From Mycobacterium shigaense (lineage in GTDB: Bacteria > Actinomycetota > Actinomycetes > Mycobacteriales > Mycobacteriaceae), in contig NZ_AP018164.1 in NCBI RefSeq assembly GCF_002356315.1, positions 4,278,001 through 4,342,000 on the forward strand: a stretch of 64,000 nucleotides of DNA, written 5' to 3'. Each line of letters opens with the position of its first letter. Positions within the stretch are counted from its first letter, which is position 1. Position numbers and translations under genes: made by a program. The notes beneath the pieces are model-generated. The model did not search any database and was not told the DNA's origin. It saw only the letters and a list, made by a program, of their open reading frames with translations. Positions 8,295 to 16,391 of the stretch are shown piece by piece.

Positions 8295-9394
8295 ACTGGC
8301 CACGCTCCCCAACCCTGACGCTCCCGGGTCACCTCGGCGACGGTGATCTGCTCCTCGCGGCTGGCAAGGTCGGCGCGCGGAGCGAACCGCAGCCCGCCGT
8401 TACGCTCCCACGTGCCCTGATCGAACTGCACGCCGCCGTAGTAGCCGTTACCGGTGTTGATCGCCCAGTTCCCGCCGGCCTCGCAGCCCGCGATGGCGTC
8501 CCAGATCGATCCGTCGGTGACCGGGGGCACCTCGGTGCCGGGTTTGGTGCCCACCCGGACCACCGATTCGCGGGCCGGCGTGATCACGACGTTGGCGACG
8601 GGCAGGCGGCCCGTCTCGACGCCGTTGACCAGCGCGACCGCGTAGGTCACGTCCTGGGTGCCCGGGGCACCGGCGTCCTCGACGACTTGGCGGCTCATGT
8701 TCATGTCGGGATCCTCGACCCGGCGGGCGTTGGGCGGCAGCGGAACTCGTTCGGTGACTCGCTCGATGCGGTTACGCGTCACCTGGATCTGCATGCCGTC
8801 GACGATGGGCGAGGTCGCGCTGGGCACCACCGTGTCACTTTCCTGCAGCGGCACGCCCGCGGCGTTCAGCAGCCCGGCGACATTGGGCGCCGGCAGGTGC
8901 ACGGTGCGCACCGCGCCGCCGTCGTTGATCTGGACCGTCTTGGCGCTCACGACCGGCAGCGCCATGCCGGCCAGCGGCACTCGGCTGCCGCGCGAGGCCG
9001 CCGCGGGGGCGGTGTCGGTCATCGCGAGCTGGGCCAGCGCCTCGTCCACGGTCGAGGCCGTCGTCCACACCTGCTTGGTGTCCTGGCCGTCGAGCGAGAT
9101 CTGCAGCGGCCGGCTGCGGCGCAGCACGATCTTGTCGGCATCGTGGACCTGCACGTCGCCCGCGGGGTACAAGTCGTCACGGCCGTCGACGACGTAGCCG
9201 TTCTCCTGGACGATGTCGATGACCCGGGACTTCATAGTGGTCACACGCATCGCGATGCCGTCGACGGTCAGCGTGACGCTCTTGGACACCGAGACGGCGA
9301 AGCCGCCGGCGAAAGCGAGTACCACAAGCAGCCCGGATACCACGAGCCGCAACATTGGTGATGGGGTCTGGTGCAGCTTGTTCAGTACAGTCAA
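8267..9394 (-). CDS. rpfB: Resuscitation-promoting factor B
   Basis: RpfB is a cell-wall lytic transglycosylase that helps dormant mycobacteria resume growth and works with the endopeptidase RipA. The 375-residue protein has an N-terminal membrane/signal segment (LRLVVSGLLVVLAFAGGFAV, about 15-34), three DUF348 modules (from about 36, 97 and 150), a G5 domain (about 205-290), and a C-terminal RPF catalytic domain. The catalytic Glu lies in WDAIAGCEAGGNWAINTGNG, followed by YYGGVQFDQGTWERNGG. It starts the rpfB-rsmA-ispE operon. Its upstream region (9395-9528) is AT-richer than its surroundings and presumably holds the promoter, but I could not fix a promoter or leader element there. Confidence 0.97.
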   Translation of the reverse strand: MTVLNKLHQTPSPMLRLVVSGLLVVLAFAGGFAVSVSKSVTLTVDGIAMRVTTMKSRVIDIVQENGYVVDGRDDLYPAGDVQVHDADKIVLRRSRPLQISLDGQDTKQVWTTASTVDEALAQLAMTDTAPAAASRGSRVPLAGMALPVVSAKTVQINDGGAVRTVHLPAPNVAGLLNAAGVPLQESDTVVPSATSPIVDGMQIQVTRNRIERVTERVPLPPNARRVEDPDMNMSRQVVEDAGAPGTQDVTYAVALVNGVETGRLPVANVVITPARESVVRVGTKPGTEVPPVTDGSIWDAIAGCEAGGNWAINTGNGYYGGVQFDQGTWERNGGLRFAPRADLASREEQITVAEVTRERQGWGAWPVCSGRAGAR

Positions 9395-9528
9395 TTCCCG
9401 TTTACTCCGCGCTCAGTAACCACTTCAACGACCCGTTCAGCAGCAATGCAATAAACCAACGATTCGATCACAAGACGGTAACGAACCGGTCAAGCGTGGG
9501 CAACTCCGGCACGGAGGTGTCGCACAAA

Positions 9529-10383
9529 TCACGCGGTCGCCGCGGCCAGTCCGTACACGCGCCGCGCGTTTCCGGCGGTGATTTCTGCGAGTTCCGCGGC
9601 CGGACGACCGACGAGTTCCGCGATCGCCCGCACAGTATAGGGAAGGCAGTACGGCTCGTTGGGCGCGCCGCGGTAAGGATGCGGTGTCAAAAAGGGCGCG
9701 TCGGTCTCCACCAGCAGCTGCCCGGGCGGGATCAACGGCACCGCCTCGCGTAGTGCGTGGGCGTTGCGAAAGCTCACCGTCCCGGACAGGCTGAGCAACC
9801 AGCCGGCGTCCACGCAGGCGCGCGCCATCGCGCTGTCCGACGAGAAGCAGTGGAAGATCACGACGTCGGGGGCACCCTCGGCGCGCAGCACGTCGAGCAC
9901 CTCGGCGTCGGCCTCGCGGTTGTGGATCATCAGCGGCTTGCCGCTGCGCTTGGCCAGCTCGATGTGCCACGCGAAGGCCTCGCGCTGCACGCCGGGGGCG
10001 GCGCAGCCGTCCAGCTGCCCGGGCCAGTACAGGTCCATCCCGGTCTCACCGACGGCCACCACGCGGGGATGGCCGACCAGCCGTTCGATCTCCGCCCGAG
10101 CCGCGTCGTCGAGGGCGTCCGTGCGCGTGGGGTGCAGGGCCACCGCGGCGTACACGCGCGAGTCCCAGTCGGCGGCCCGGGTCACCCAGCGCGCCGAGTC
10201 CAGGTCGTCGGCGATGGTGACGACCGCGCCCACTCCGACCGCCGCCGCGCGGTCCAGGATCGCCGTCACGCCGTCGGCGTCCTTGGCGCCGCAAGCGTCG
10301 AGGTGTGTGTGGGCATCGATCAGGGGCGCCAACGGCTCCGGGGTGGGCGGGGCTTCTCGTTTACCGGGTCGGCTGGAGCTCAC
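9529..10383 (-). CDS. tatD: TatD-family Mg-dependent deoxyribonuclease
   Basis: This is a TIM-barrel metal-dependent hydrolase of the TatD DNase family. The 284-residue product shows the metal ligands in order: DAHTHLDACG near the N terminus, GETGMDLYW (Glu), MIHNREAD (His), FHCFSSD (His) and ETDAPFLTPHPYRG (Asp). The open frame runs far upstream through metG, so the start is set by context. The GTG at 10383 is preceded by TATTGT with a 6-base spacer, which fits a leaderless mycobacterial transcript. Family members often start about 20 residues later, at the DAHTHLD segment. It is divergent from metG with only 24 bases between the two start codons. Confidence 0.93.
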   Translation of the reverse strand: MSSSRPGKREAPPTPEPLAPLIDAHTHLDACGAKDADGVTAILDRAAAVGVGAVVTIADDLDSARWVTRAADWDSRVYAAVALHPTRTDALDDAARAEIERLVGHPRVVAVGETGMDLYWPGQLDGCAAPGVQREAFAWHIELAKRSGKPLMIHNREADAEVLDVLRAEGAPDVVIFHCFSSDSAMARACVDAGWLLSLSGTVSFRNAHALREAVPLIPPGQLLVETDAPFLTPHPYRGAPNEPYCLPYTVRAIAELVGRPAAELAEITAGNARRVYGLAAATA

Positions 10384-10389
10384 GCGCAC

Positions 10390-10395
10390 ACAATA
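10390..10395 (-). promoter_or_regulatory. Putative leaderless -10 element of tatD
   Basis: On the minus strand TATTGT matches TANNNT and lies 6 bases before the GTG at 10383. It overlaps the opposing metG -10 hexamer by two bases. Confidence 0.45.
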
Positions 10396-10399
10396 GGGT
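10394..10399 (+). promoter_or_regulatory. Putative leaderless -10 element of metG
   Basis: TAGGGT matches TANNNT and lies 8 bases before the metG ATG at 10408, with no Shine-Dalgarno sequence between. The transcript would begin at or just before the start codon. Confidence 0.45.
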
Positions 10400-10407
10400 G
10401 AATCCCG

Positions 10408-11961
10408 ATGAGGCCCTACTACGTCACCACCGCGATCACGTACCCCAACGCCGCGCCACACCTCGGGCACGCGTACGAGTACATCGCCACCGACGCCATC
10501 GCCCGCTTCAAGCGGCTCGACGGTTTCGACGTGCGATTCCTGACGGGAACCGACGAGCACGGCCTCAAGATGGCTCAGGCCGCCGAGGCCGAGGGGCTGC
10601 CCACCGCCGAACTGGCGCGGCGCAATTCCGACGTGTTCCAACGGTTGCAGGAGAAGCTGAACATCTCCTTCGACCGGTTCATCCGCACTACCGACGCCGA
10701 CCACCACGAGGCGTCCAAGGAAATCTGGCGACGCATGGAGGCCGCCGGCGACATCTACCTCGATTCGTATTCGGGGTGGTACTCCGTGCGCGACGAGCGG
10801 TTCTTCGTCGAAGCCGAGACGGCGCTCGTCGACGGCGCCCGCGTCGCCGTCGAAACCGGGACGCCGGTGACCTGGACCGAGGAGCAGACGTATTTCTTCC
10901 GGCTGTCGGCCTACGCCGACAAGTTGCTGGCGCACTACGACGCCAACCCCGGGTTCATCGCCCCCGAGGTGCGGCGCAACGAGGTGGTCAGCTTCGTCTC
11001 CGGCGGCCTGCGCGACCTGTCCATCTCGCGCACGTCGTTCGACTGGGGCGTGCCGGTGCCCGGGCATCCCGATCACGTCATGTATGTCTGGGTGGACGCG
11101 CTGACCAACTACCTGACCGGGGTCGGCTACCCCGACACCGAGTCGGAGTCGTTCCGCCGCTACTGGCCCGCCGATCTGCACATGATCGGCAAGGACATCA
11201 TCCGGTTCCACACCGTGTACTGGCCGGCGTTTTTGATGTCGGCCGGAATCGACCTTCCACGAAGGGTTTTCGCGCACGGCTTCCTGCTCAACCGCGGCGA
11301 GAAGATGAGCAAGTCGGTGGGCAACATCGTCGCGCCCGAGGCTCTGGTCGACACCTACGGCCTGGATCAGGTGCGTTACTTCCTGCTGCGCGAGGTGCCG
11401 TTCGGGCAGGACGGCAGCTACAACGACGACGCGATCGTCAACCGGATCAACACCGACCTGGCCAACGAGTTGGGAAACCTGGCGCAGCGGTCGTTGTCGA
11501 TGATCGCCAAGAACCTCGACGGCGTGGTGCCCGAACCCGGCGAGTTCACCGCCGCAGACACCGAGCTATTGCAGACGGCCGACGCCTTGCTGCCGCGGGT
11601 GCGCGCGAGCTTCGACGACCAGGCGATGCATCTTGCGCTGGAAGTAATCTGGCTGATGCTGGGCGAGGCCAACCGGTACTTTTCGGCACAGCAGCCGTGG
11701 GTGCTGCGCAAGAGCGACGCCGAGGCGGACCAGGTGCGGTTCCGCACCGTCCTCTACGTCACCTGCGAGGCCGTGCGCATCGCGGCGCTGCTGGTCCAAC
11801 CGGTGATGCCCGAATCGGCCGCCAAGCTGCTCGGCTTGCTCGGCCAGACCGAGGGGCAACGGGATTTCGCCGCGATCGGCGCCCGGCTGACCCCGGGGAC
11901 GGTGCTGCCGCCGCCGTCCGGGGTGTTCCCCCGCTACCAACCTGCCCCGGAGGGCGCGTGA
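10408..11961 (+). CDS. metG: Methionyl-tRNA synthetase
   Basis: It charges tRNA-Met with methionine in the cytoplasm (called metS in M. tuberculosis). The 517-residue class I enzyme has the HIGH-type motif PHLGHAYEY (about 16-24), the GTDEHG loop (about 48), the KMSKS loop GEKMSKSVGN (about 298) and an anticodon-binding helical domain. There is no C-terminal tRNA-binding extension, in line with the short mycobacterial form. It is the last core gene before the accessory block; the next core gene, pabB, is 31 kb away. Confidence 0.97.
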   Translation: MRPYYVTTAITYPNAAPHLGHAYEYIATDAIARFKRLDGFDVRFLTGTDEHGLKMAQAAEAEGLPTAELARRNSDVFQRLQEKLNISFDRFIRTTDADHHEASKEIWRRMEAAGDIYLDSYSGWYSVRDERFFVEAETALVDGARVAVETGTPVTWTEEQTYFFRLSAYADKLLAHYDANPGFIAPEVRRNEVVSFVSGGLRDLSISRTSFDWGVPVPGHPDHVMYVWVDALTNYLTGVGYPDTESESFRRYWPADLHMIGKDIIRFHTVYWPAFLMSAGIDLPRRVFAHGFLLNRGEKMSKSVGNIVAPEALVDTYGLDQVRYFLLREVPFGQDGSYNDDAIVNRINTDLANELGNLAQRSLSMIAKNLDGVVPEPGEFTAADTELLQTADALLPRVRASFDDQAMHLALEVIWLMLGEANRYFSAQQPWVLRKSDAEADQVRFRTVLYVTCEAVRIAALLVQPVMPESAAKLLGLLGQTEGQRDFAAIGARLTPGTVLPPPSGVFPRYQPAPEGA

Positions 11962-12035
11962 GCATACGCGCGAATGACCGGTGGTCGTTCGGTGGTGTGC
12001 AGGAGATGTGTCCGGCATAAGCCTCTGCCATAGGA

Positions 12036-12041
12036 CATAAT
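12036..12041 (+). promoter_or_regulatory. Putative leaderless -10 element of the PAS gene
   Basis: CATAAT lies 6 bases before the GTG at 12048 with no Shine-Dalgarno sequence in between. This is the spacing seen at leaderless mycobacterial genes. Confidence 0.45.
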
Positions 12042-12047
12042 CGGCTC

Positions 12048-12452
12048 GTGGAAAGACGACGCAGTCGGCAACAGAGCCAGGCGCCGATGACGACCTTGAA
12101 ACAGCTTCCGGCGCTGGTCGTGCTGGAGCGCATCCCGGTGCCGGTGTTGGCGATCGGGCATGACGGTAGCATCCTTTTCACCAACACCGCGTTCGCCGAA
12201 ATGGTGGGCTACGAGCCGGACGAGGTGCTGGCGCTGCGATTCGAGGAGCTCTTCCATCACCAGACCGAGGTCACGGATTCGCTGCTGTCGGTCGTCCACG
12301 CCCTGGCTAACATGGTCGTCGAGTTGGCGCACAAGGACGGCTCGGTGGTGCGGGCGCTGATGAGCCGCTCCGCGGTGATGCGGGCCGATGACCAGTTCGC
12401 GCTCGCCGCCTTCCAGGATCTGACCGAGGACCTCTGGGAAGAAGAGCGCTAG
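12048..12452 (+). CDS. Small stand-alone PAS-domain protein
   Basis: A 134-residue protein that is essentially one PAS domain: VLERIPVPVLAIGHDGSILFTNTAF, then AEMVGYEPDEVLALRFEELF and a C-terminal sheet ending FQDLTEDLWEEER. No output domain is attached, so it would sense a ligand or redox state and signal by protein contact (inference). It has no membrane segment. The start is GTG with CATAAT 6 bases upstream. It ends 6 bases before the 3' end of the convergent BcsB-like gene. Partner and ligand are unknown; nearby c-di-GMP and TetR genes are possible connections, but nothing in the sequence proves this. Confidence 0.8.
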   Translation: MERRRSRQQSQAPMTTLKQLPALVVLERIPVPVLAIGHDGSILFTNTAFAEMVGYEPDEVLALRFEELFHHQTEVTDSLLSVVHALANMVVELAHKDGSVVRALMSRSAVMRADDQFALAAFQDLTEDLWEEER

Positions 12453-12458
12453 CTAGTT

Positions 12459-14465
12459 CTAGTCCCTGCGCCGCAGTCGCAGTAGGCGCCGGCTGCGGAA
12501 CAGGATCACTCCCCCGCCGACGACGGCCACGGCAAGCCACGCGGCACCGAACCACCAGAGCCAGCCGTTGTCCGAGTGCGTTCCCGCCGCGGCGGCCTGC
12601 GGACCACCCAGCACCGGCGCGTGGTCGACGGTGACCGGGTCTTGTCCGGGCGCGGCCACCACGGCGACCCCCCTGAGCCGCGGCCAGTGCTTGTTGTCAC
12701 TGTTAAGCCACCGCAGCAGCTCGTCGAGCTGGATGGATGCACCGTTGGAGGTCGCAACCAGCAGCGACCGGCCCTTGTTGAAAACCGTTTGGAGAGAGGC
12801 GAAATGCATCGCCGGATCCAGGTTGAGCTTGGTGGGCTTCCCCCCGGAGGTGACGGCGTTGATCGTGATCGGCCCGGTGGACCCGGCGGACACCGGGAGC
12901 ACCACGTCGCCGTGATTCCAACCGTCCGCGGAGATCAGGATCGCCGGATTCGACGAGTCGATCGCCTGCTGCACGGTCGTCACGGTGGTGTCGATCGGGA
13001 TCGGGCTGATGCGCTGCAGTCCCACCATGATCTGGATGGCGCGCCACGTGTCGCCGAACGAGTGTGGCTCGATGCCCACCTGCACCTTGGGCATCAGCGC
13101 CTGCGGCACCGATTGCATGCCGTCCGGCACCGGGGGCGCCGCGGGGCTGCTCTCAATCGTGGTGTCGCCGTTGATCTTCAGCGTGAGCATCTGGTTACCG
13201 GGTCCCGCGGTGTAGAAGTCGCCGCAGTGTCCGAGGTTCGCCGCGACGTCGAGCATCACGTCCACGTTGGTGTAGCGCTGCAGCAACCGATCCGGGACGT
13301 CGACCCAGCGGTCGATGTTGCCCTGGCCGTCGGTCGGCCAGTGGTCGATGGTCTCCTCGCCGATCAACACCTCGAGCTGGCCACCGACGTTGGGTGGCGT
13401 CGGGGTGTAAGACCCCTGCAGATGCACGCGCACCGCATGGATGGACCGGCCGAACCGGGTCTGGTCCACACCGATTGAGACCCGCGGTTGCAGCGACGTG
13501 GCGTTGGCGAACGGCAGCCCCAGGTCACGGATCGGGGCGGTGCCGCCCGGGAAGTGCACAGTGGGCTTCAGCGACTCCGCCGAAGCCTTGGGCGCAAGGG
13601 CCAACTCCGACAGGTCGCTGAACAACACGGCGATGTCGGTCTCGTCGGATCGATTGAGGGGCCCCGAAATCAACAGCCAGGGTGCGCTCGGCGAACCTTG
13701 CAGGATGAGCCCGCTGTCCGGCCCCTCCTTGATGACGATCTGACGTTCCAGCGGCCCCGACGGTGTGGGCGGCGACGCCTGCCCCTCGGGCAGCGGCACT
13801 ACCGCTATCTCAGGAACCTGCCTGCCGTAGTGCTCGGCGGCGGAAGTGGCCAGCTGAATCGCCGTGTCGGACTCCGCCGACGACGGTGCGGGCGGCACGA
13901 AGATCGTCAGCTTCCTCAGCACGCGCGGCATGAAGTGGGCCACCGTGGTCGGCGCCTGCTCCACGCCGGTGTAGGTGACCGTGCCGTTGATCAGGCGCAG
14001 CGGGCTCCACGGGTACAGACACATGCCCTCTTGCGGCGCGAGGTAGGCACGCAGCGTCACCGTCAGCCAGTTGTCGGTCACTTCCGCCCCGGCCAGCGGG
14101 ATGACGATGGGTGCCTGGTCGGTCGTGGGCAGGTTCAGCCTCGCGAGGGTGCGCTGGTCCTGGCTGACGGTCAGTGTCCCCGAGCGCAGGTTGATCGGCA
14201 GTTCGACGGTCGCGTTGACGGCGCTCGGCACCAGCCCGTGCAGGACGGGCACGGTCAATTGCTGTGAGCTCGTCAGGCCCCAGAACTCCAGGTTGGGGCT
14301 CGCCCCGATATCGGGCAACGACAAGGTCGTCGAGTCGGTGGTGGTACCGGGATCGGAAGGCGCGGCCGATGTCGGCGGCGCGCTCAGCGTCACGAAGGCG
14401 ACCACAGCAGCCAGCGCAATAACTCTGCTCACATACTTCCGGTACATCACCGCATCAGTATGCAT
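12459..14465 (-). CDS. Exported BcsB-like single-pass membrane protein
   Basis: About 668 residues. After a signal peptide (basic MYRKYVSR, then ALAAVVAFVTLSAPPTSAAP) comes a long extracytoplasmic beta-rich region and one C-terminal transmembrane helix (LWWFGAAWLAVAVVGGGVILF) followed by a basic tail. The ectodomain shows repeating two-unit architecture like BcsB, the periplasmic subunit of bacterial cellulose synthase: LPDIGASPNLEFWG, the NWLTVTLRAYLAPQEGMCLYPW segment, and a later SFGDTWRAIQI unit. The match is by pattern, not search. No BcsA-like synthase lies beside it. ATG 14465 (MHTDAV) or ATG 14447 (MYRKYV) could start it. In context it may hold or guide the polysaccharide made by the 18-34 kb genes (inference). 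Confidence 0.6.
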   Translation of the reverse strand: MHTDAVMYRKYVSRVIALAAVVAFVTLSAPPTSAAPSDPGTTTDSTTLSLPDIGASPNLEFWGLTSSQQLTVPVLHGLVPSAVNATVELPINLRSGTLTVSQDQRTLARLNLPTTDQAPIVIPLAGAEVTDNWLTVTLRAYLAPQEGMCLYPWSPLRLINGTVTYTGVEQAPTTVAHFMPRVLRKLTIFVPPAPSSAESDTAIQLATSAAEHYGRQVPEIAVVPLPEGQASPPTPSGPLERQIVIKEGPDSGLILQGSPSAPWLLISGPLNRSDETDIAVLFSDLSELALAPKASAESLKPTVHFPGGTAPIRDLGLPFANATSLQPRVSIGVDQTRFGRSIHAVRVHLQGSYTPTPPNVGGQLEVLIGEETIDHWPTDGQGNIDRWVDVPDRLLQRYTNVDVMLDVAANLGHCGDFYTAGPGNQMLTLKINGDTTIESSPAAPPVPDGMQSVPQALMPKVQVGIEPHSFGDTWRAIQIMVGLQRISPIPIDTTVTTVQQAIDSSNPAILISADGWNHGDVVLPVSAGSTGPITINAVTSGGKPTKLNLDPAMHFASLQTVFNKGRSLLVATSNGASIQLDELLRWLNSDNKHWPRLRGVAVVAAPGQDPVTVDHAPVLGGPQAAAAGTHSDNGWLWWFGAAWLAVAVVGGGVILFRSRRLLRLRRRD

Positions 14466-14527
14466 TCTTTCGGTACGTGACTGGAAATGCGCCCCGCGGG
14501 CGTCCGGGCGCGGCGCCAGTGGCACGG

Positions 14528-15238
14528 TTATCCGCTCTCCGGCGGCGGCGGGGGGGCGGTGCGCGCGACGTCCGGGCGGGTATGGCGCATCGCCTCGCGA
14601 GCGAGGAATTGGCGCAGATACGACAGCGAGTCCTCCGCGGCGATGCCCGGCAGCAACAGCTCCCAGAGCTGGCTCAACCGCCTCGTCAGGTCCGCGATGG
14701 ACTCTCTGTTGACGTCACGCCGGGAGATCGTGTTGGTCAGCAGCCGCGCCCCGAACATGGTCCCGACGATCGACCGGCTTACCAGTTCGGGGTCCACATC
14801 GTTGCGTAGGTCGCCCTCGGCGCTCGCCCTCTTGGCCTCGGCGGTCATCTCCACCACCCAGCTCGTGTAGAAGCGCGACGACGAATCGTTGAAGCCGCCC
14901 AACGCGCCGGCCAGTTGCTCGGCCGCAGCCGCCACCCGGTCCGTCGTCAGGACGTTGAGCACCGCAAACGTGCCATGGATCATGTTCTCGAAGGCCGGCG
15001 ACGCCGATCCGCACACGTTGCGAAAGGCAACCAGCAGGGTTTCCCTGCCCTCGTCGATGATCGCCGACGCCAGCGGTTCCTTGGCGTCGAAGTGGTGGTA
15101 CAGGGCCCCTTTGGTCATGCCCGTGCGCTCCACGATCGCGTTCCAGCCAGCCGCCGCGTATCCCACCTCACCGAAGACGTCGATGGCGGCATCGAGGATC
15201 TTTCGCCGGGTTACCTCGGACCGAACCTGGCGAGCCAT
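14528..15238 (-). CDS. TetR-family regulator, gamma-butyrolactone-receptor-like
   Basis: A 236-residue repressor with an N-terminal TetR helix-turn-helix (TRRKILDAAIDVFGEVGYAAAGWNAIVERTGMTKGALYHHFDAKEPLASAI, about 10-60) and a helical ligand domain. The pattern of helix 3 and the following residues resembles ArpA/ScbR-type receptors. It ends with a Pro-rich tail. The start ATG has GGGGAGG about 11 bases upstream. A second TetR gene of the same type follows at 15335. A CATACTTACTGGTC site in the 96-base gap between them could be its operator. Confidence 0.85.
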   Translation of the reverse strand: MARQVRSEVTRRKILDAAIDVFGEVGYAAAGWNAIVERTGMTKGALYHHFDAKEPLASAIIDEGRETLLVAFRNVCGSASPAFENMIHGTFAVLNVLTTDRVAAAAEQLAGALGGFNDSSSRFYTSWVVEMTAEAKRASAEGDLRNDVDPELVSRSIVGTMFGARLLTNTISRRDVNRESIADLTRRLSQLWELLLPGIAAEDSLSYLRQFLAREAMRHTRPDVARTAPPPPPESG

Positions 15239-15284
15239 CGCCCTTGTACCTCCCCGTCGGCGCCGACCCCGCTTTCGACGTCTC

Positions 15285-15300
15285 CATACTTACTGGTCAG
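15285..15300. promoter_or_regulatory. Candidate TetR operator (ATAC-N5-GGT), copy 1
   Basis: CATACTTACTGGTCAG lies upstream of the TetR gene at 15238. It shares ATAC, a five-base spacer and GGT with two sites in the 16.3 kb intergenic region. The palindrome is imperfect. Confidence 0.3.
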
Positions 15301-15334
15301 GACGACGAGCGTAACAACACTTTGCCCTGCCGGG

Positions 15335-16012
15335 TCAATCCGACGCCGAGGGTGTCGACGCGGAGCCGATCGCTCGCGCCGTGCGCCGGCGGATGAATTG
15401 GCGGAAATAATCGGCCCGGTCGGGCTGCAGGATTCCGCTCAGGAGCAGGACCCAGCTGGTCTCCAGATCGCGCAGAAACCGCTCCGGGCTGTTGAGGTCG
15501 CTGGTCTGCCGCAGGCCCATGTACACCGACACGACAAGGCGTCCGACGTCCTGCGGCGAGCAGTCTTCGGTCACATCACCCTCGGCGATGGCCTCCTGCA
15601 CGGCCGTGGCGAGGACGTCGATCCAGCCACCCAGCAGCTTTTCGTGCAGGGCTTCCACCCGCCCGACCGCTTCGACCAGGTGCATTCCCGCCCTGGTCAG
15701 GTCCTCGTTGAGGTCCATGACGGCGACCACGAAGGCCGAATCGATCAAGGTTTCCAAGCCGGACAGCCTTCGCGCCCGCAGGTCCTGGAAGGCGGCGTTG
15801 CTCATGGCAATCTGTTCGTCGATGATCGCCATGGCCAGCGCGTGCTTTGAGCGGAAGTGGAAGTACATCGCGCCCTTGGTGAGTTCGGCCTGGGCAAGGA
15901 TGTCGTCCAGGCCGACGTCGTGGTAGGCGCGACGAGCAAACTGCTGGGCCGCGGCAAACAGGATATGCCTGCGCGTGGTATCCGCTCGTCCGCCGGTCGG
16001 GGGATTTTTCAT
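15335..16012 (-). CDS. TetR-family regulator, second copy
   Basis: A 225-residue TetR protein: DNA-binding domain TTRRHILFAAAQQFARRAYHDVGLDDILAQAELTKGAMYFHFRSKHALAMAI (about 12-62), then a helical effector domain. It resembles the neighbour at 14528 in layout and in the order of helices (both end in a block related to LLLSGILQPDRADYFRQFIRR and LLLPGIAAEDSLSYLRQFLAR), so the pair probably arose by duplication. The ATG at 16012 is chosen because the domain starts 12 residues later; the open frame upstream shows no family similarity. The 379-base region before it contains two candidate operators and the start of the PPE gene. Confidence 0.85.
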   Translation of the reverse strand: MKNPPTGGRADTTRRHILFAAAQQFARRAYHDVGLDDILAQAELTKGAMYFHFRSKHALAMAIIDEQIAMSNAAFQDLRARRLSGLETLIDSAFVVAVMDLNEDLTRAGMHLVEAVGRVEALHEKLLGGWIDVLATAVQEAIAEGDVTEDCSPQDVGRLVVSVYMGLRQTSDLNSPERFLRDLETSWVLLLSGILQPDRADYFRQFIRRRTARAIGSASTPSASD

Positions 16013-16273
16013 CGGGTCTTGAAGGCCCTTTTCCCTAGCTTTGGGTGGTGGCGACAAGGCATCGCTTCTTCTGCATTCGCCGTGCTCACAGCCGGCGGCA
16101 GCGGGCCGGATGCGCCCGGCCTGGGCTGCGGTTCCCAGCGCACCAGTGCATCCACTGAGACTACTGCGTCGACGCCCTTCTGACGTGTAACGGGTGTCGA
16201 CTTGTGGTATCGGCGCAGCTAGATCGGGACCCTCCGGGGCGAGCGGGGGTCGCTTTGCAACCCGACTCAGGAA

Positions 16274-16289
16274 AATACTTTTTGGTAGG
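16274..16289. promoter_or_regulatory. Candidate TetR operator (ATAC-N5-GGT), copy 2
   Basis: AATACTTTTTGGTAGG shares ATAC-N5-GGTA with the site at 16306 and lies about 105 bases before the PPE start. Confidence 0.3.
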
Positions 16290-16305
16290 CATTTCTGCGC
16301 GGCTC

Positions 16306-16320
16306 CATACAAAAGGTATG
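16306..16320. promoter_or_regulatory. Candidate TetR operator, near-perfect palindrome
   Basis: CATACAAAAGGTATG is an inverted repeat (CATAC and GTATG arms around five bases). It lies 71 bases before the PPE start and about 290 bases before the TetR start. TetR repressors commonly bind palindromes of this size. Confidence 0.4.
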
Positions 16321-16391
16321 TATGATAGGCGAATGCAAGAATTGGAGTATCGTGCGCCTGCCGCCGCCGCACGAGCGGGGGACTGGCGCTG

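Larger units (their letters stand above)
16013..16391. other. Divergent control region between TetR and PPE genes
   Basis: No gene is supported here. The half nearer the PPE gene is clearly AT-richer and holds two ATAC-N5-GGT sites 32 bases apart. I see no convincing ribosome-binding site for a small gene. Confidence 0.6.

Noticed and set aside
9395..9528. Riboswitch or MtrA-type repeat upstream of rpfB
   Set aside because: Such elements are reported for M. tuberculosis rpfB, but I could not draw a convincing structure or consensus match by eye.
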